Source of the DNA: Alkalibacterium sp046484155 | GTDB lineage: Bacteria > Bacillota > Bacilli > Lactobacillales > Carnobacteriaceae_A | Length of the DNA: 14,495 nucleotides | Assembly (NCBI RefSeq): GCF_046484155.1 | Contig: NZ_JAWOBT010000083.1 | Span: 1-14,495 of the forward strand | Direction of reading: 5' to 3' | Shown here: positions 13,733 to 14,495 of the stretch, piece by piece | Layout of the letters: every line of letters begins with the position of its first letter | Numbering within the stretch: the stretch's first letter is position 1 | Position numbers and translations under genes: made by a program | Notes under the pieces: generated by a model | Told to the model about the DNA's origin: nothing | The model's database searches: none | Seen by the model: only the letters and a program-made list of their open reading frames with translations

Positions 13733-14495
13733 ATGTCAGTCCTGAATCACTTACAACATACGATGAAAAAAGAACGCCTATCCTTACTTTATTACGATGA
13801 CCCCTTAACTGTTGCTTATTTGACCGGTTTCGAAAGCGACCCACATGAACGCGTTGCTGCTGCCCTCATTTTTCCTGATAAAATATGGTTGCTCGTTCCT
13901 GAACTTGAAAAACAGTCAGCCTCAGCAGCCAGTGAGTGTGACCGCGTATTGACTTATAAAGATGAAATCTCCCCCTGGTCTGTATTAGCTGAAGCGTTAA
14001 GCCCCGACATCGATGCTATTAAAACGATCGGCATAGACGAAGATTCATTGATCGTCACACGTTATCACGCTTTAATAGACCTATTCCCGGAAGCTGTTCT
14101 CGTAAACAGTACTTCTTTGATTCAAAATTTACGCGTGATAAAACAACCATATGAATTAGACATCATGAAAGAAGCGGGTATTTTAGCAGATAAAGCGCTG
14201 GAAATCGGAATGAATCACTTGAAAACGGGGATTTCCGAGGAAGAAGTGGTTGCACGTATTGAATATGAAATCAAAAAATACGGCGTAGAAAAAATGAGTT
14301 TTCCAACTATGGTACTGTTTGGCGATCACGCAGCAAGTCCACACGGCAATCCGGGGAAACGTCAACTCAAACCAAATGAGTGGGTATTATTTGATTTAGG
14401 CGTGGTTTATAATGGCTACACAAGCGATATGACTCGGACCATCGTTTACGGTAAAGCTGATGAAAAAACAAAGGTTATTTACACAATTGTCAAAG
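13733..14495 (+). CDS. pepQ: Xaa-Pro dipeptidase PepQ, 3' part missing (window edge)
   Basis: 254 codons are visible, with no stop before the right edge; the family length is about 360-370. The N-terminal creatinase-like domain (about 1-125) begins MSVLNHLQHTMKKERLSLLYY and contains the TVAYLTGF segment. The metallopeptidase M24 domain follows, from about residue 130. Visible family motifs are FGDHAASPHGNPG and FDLGVVYNGYTSDMTRT, with metal ligands Asp221 and Asp232. The remaining His and Glu ligands would lie beyond the window. PepQ cleaves dipeptides with C-terminal proline in the cytoplasm. ATG 13733 has GAAGG 7 nt upstream. Divergence from ccpA is typical, and some lactobacillar pepQ genes are known to respond to CcpA. 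Confidence 0.95.
   Translation, partial: MSVLNHLQHTMKKERLSLLYYDDPLTVAYLTGFESDPHERVAAALIFPDKIWLLVPELEKQSASAASECDRVLTYKDEISPWSVLAEALSPDIDAIKTIGIDEDSLIVTRYHALIDLFPEAVLVNSTSLIQNLRVIKQPYELDIMKEAGILADKALEIGMNHLKTGISEEEVVARIEYEIKKYGVEKMSFPTMVLFGDHAASPHGNPGKRQLKPNEWVLFDLGVVYNGYTSDMTRTIVYGKADEKTKVIYTIVK

Noticed and set aside
13653..13844. Minus-strand frame of 63 codons across the ccpA-pepQ gap
   Set aside because: It overlaps the start of pepQ and the promoter region, lacks a convincing ribosome site and shows no recognisable domain.
1..14495. Search for mobile elements, CRISPR arrays, toxin-antitoxin pairs, defence islands or tRNA genes
   Set aside because: No transposase, regularly spaced repeat, toxin-antitoxin pair, nuclease cluster or cloverleaf was found; gene content and order are those of ordinary core chromosome.

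Overview
This window looks like core chromosome of a low-to-mid GC Gram-positive bacterium of the order Lactobacillales, perhaps Carnobacteriaceae or a relative. The taxonomic call is inference. It rests on a divergent ccpA-pepQ pair, a PBP2A of the streptococcal/enterococcal type, a comG operon, a secreted coiled-coil/NlpC-P60 wall hydrolase and A/G-rich Shine-Dalgarno sequences throughout. I see no mobile element, CRISPR array, tRNA or rRNA, and no clearly new multi-gene system. The points of interest are regulatory sites, start-site details and one gene-free structured segment.

Region 1 (1-3369, minus strand) is the comG operon for the competence pseudopilus: comGA (ATPase), comGB (membrane platform), comGC (major pseudopilin), comGD, comGE and the start of comGF, which runs off the left edge. 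The genes overlap or nearly abut, so they are probably one transcript. Region 2 (3439-4934, minus strand) holds yebC, a translation factor with its own promoter and a strong terminator that separates it from comGA, and a small VanZ-like membrane protein. Region 3 (4982-6920, plus strand) is an M3-family oligoendopeptidase with a promoter and a terminator hairpin. Between 6921 and 7095 lies a gene-free segment rich in short inverted repeats.

Region 4 (7095-8664, minus strand) is the secreted NlpC/P60 hydrolase. Its upstream region has a WalR-like box and two inverted repeats. Region 5 (8713-12520, plus strand) carries trhO (tRNA wobble-uridine hydroxylase) and pbp2A (bifunctional peptidoglycan synthase), each with its own promoter. 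A 22-bp perfect inverted repeat forms a shared terminator between pbp2A and the convergent ccpA. Region 6 (12527-14495) is ccpA (minus) and the first 254 codons of pepQ (plus, cut by the window end), separated by about 200 bp that contains a near-consensus cre site.

Functionally the window combines DNA uptake, cell-wall synthesis and remodelling (PBP2A and the hydrolase), intracellular peptide breakdown (oligoendopeptidase and PepQ), translation upkeep (YebC, TrhO) and global carbon control (CcpA, probably regulating itself and perhaps pepQ through the cre site).
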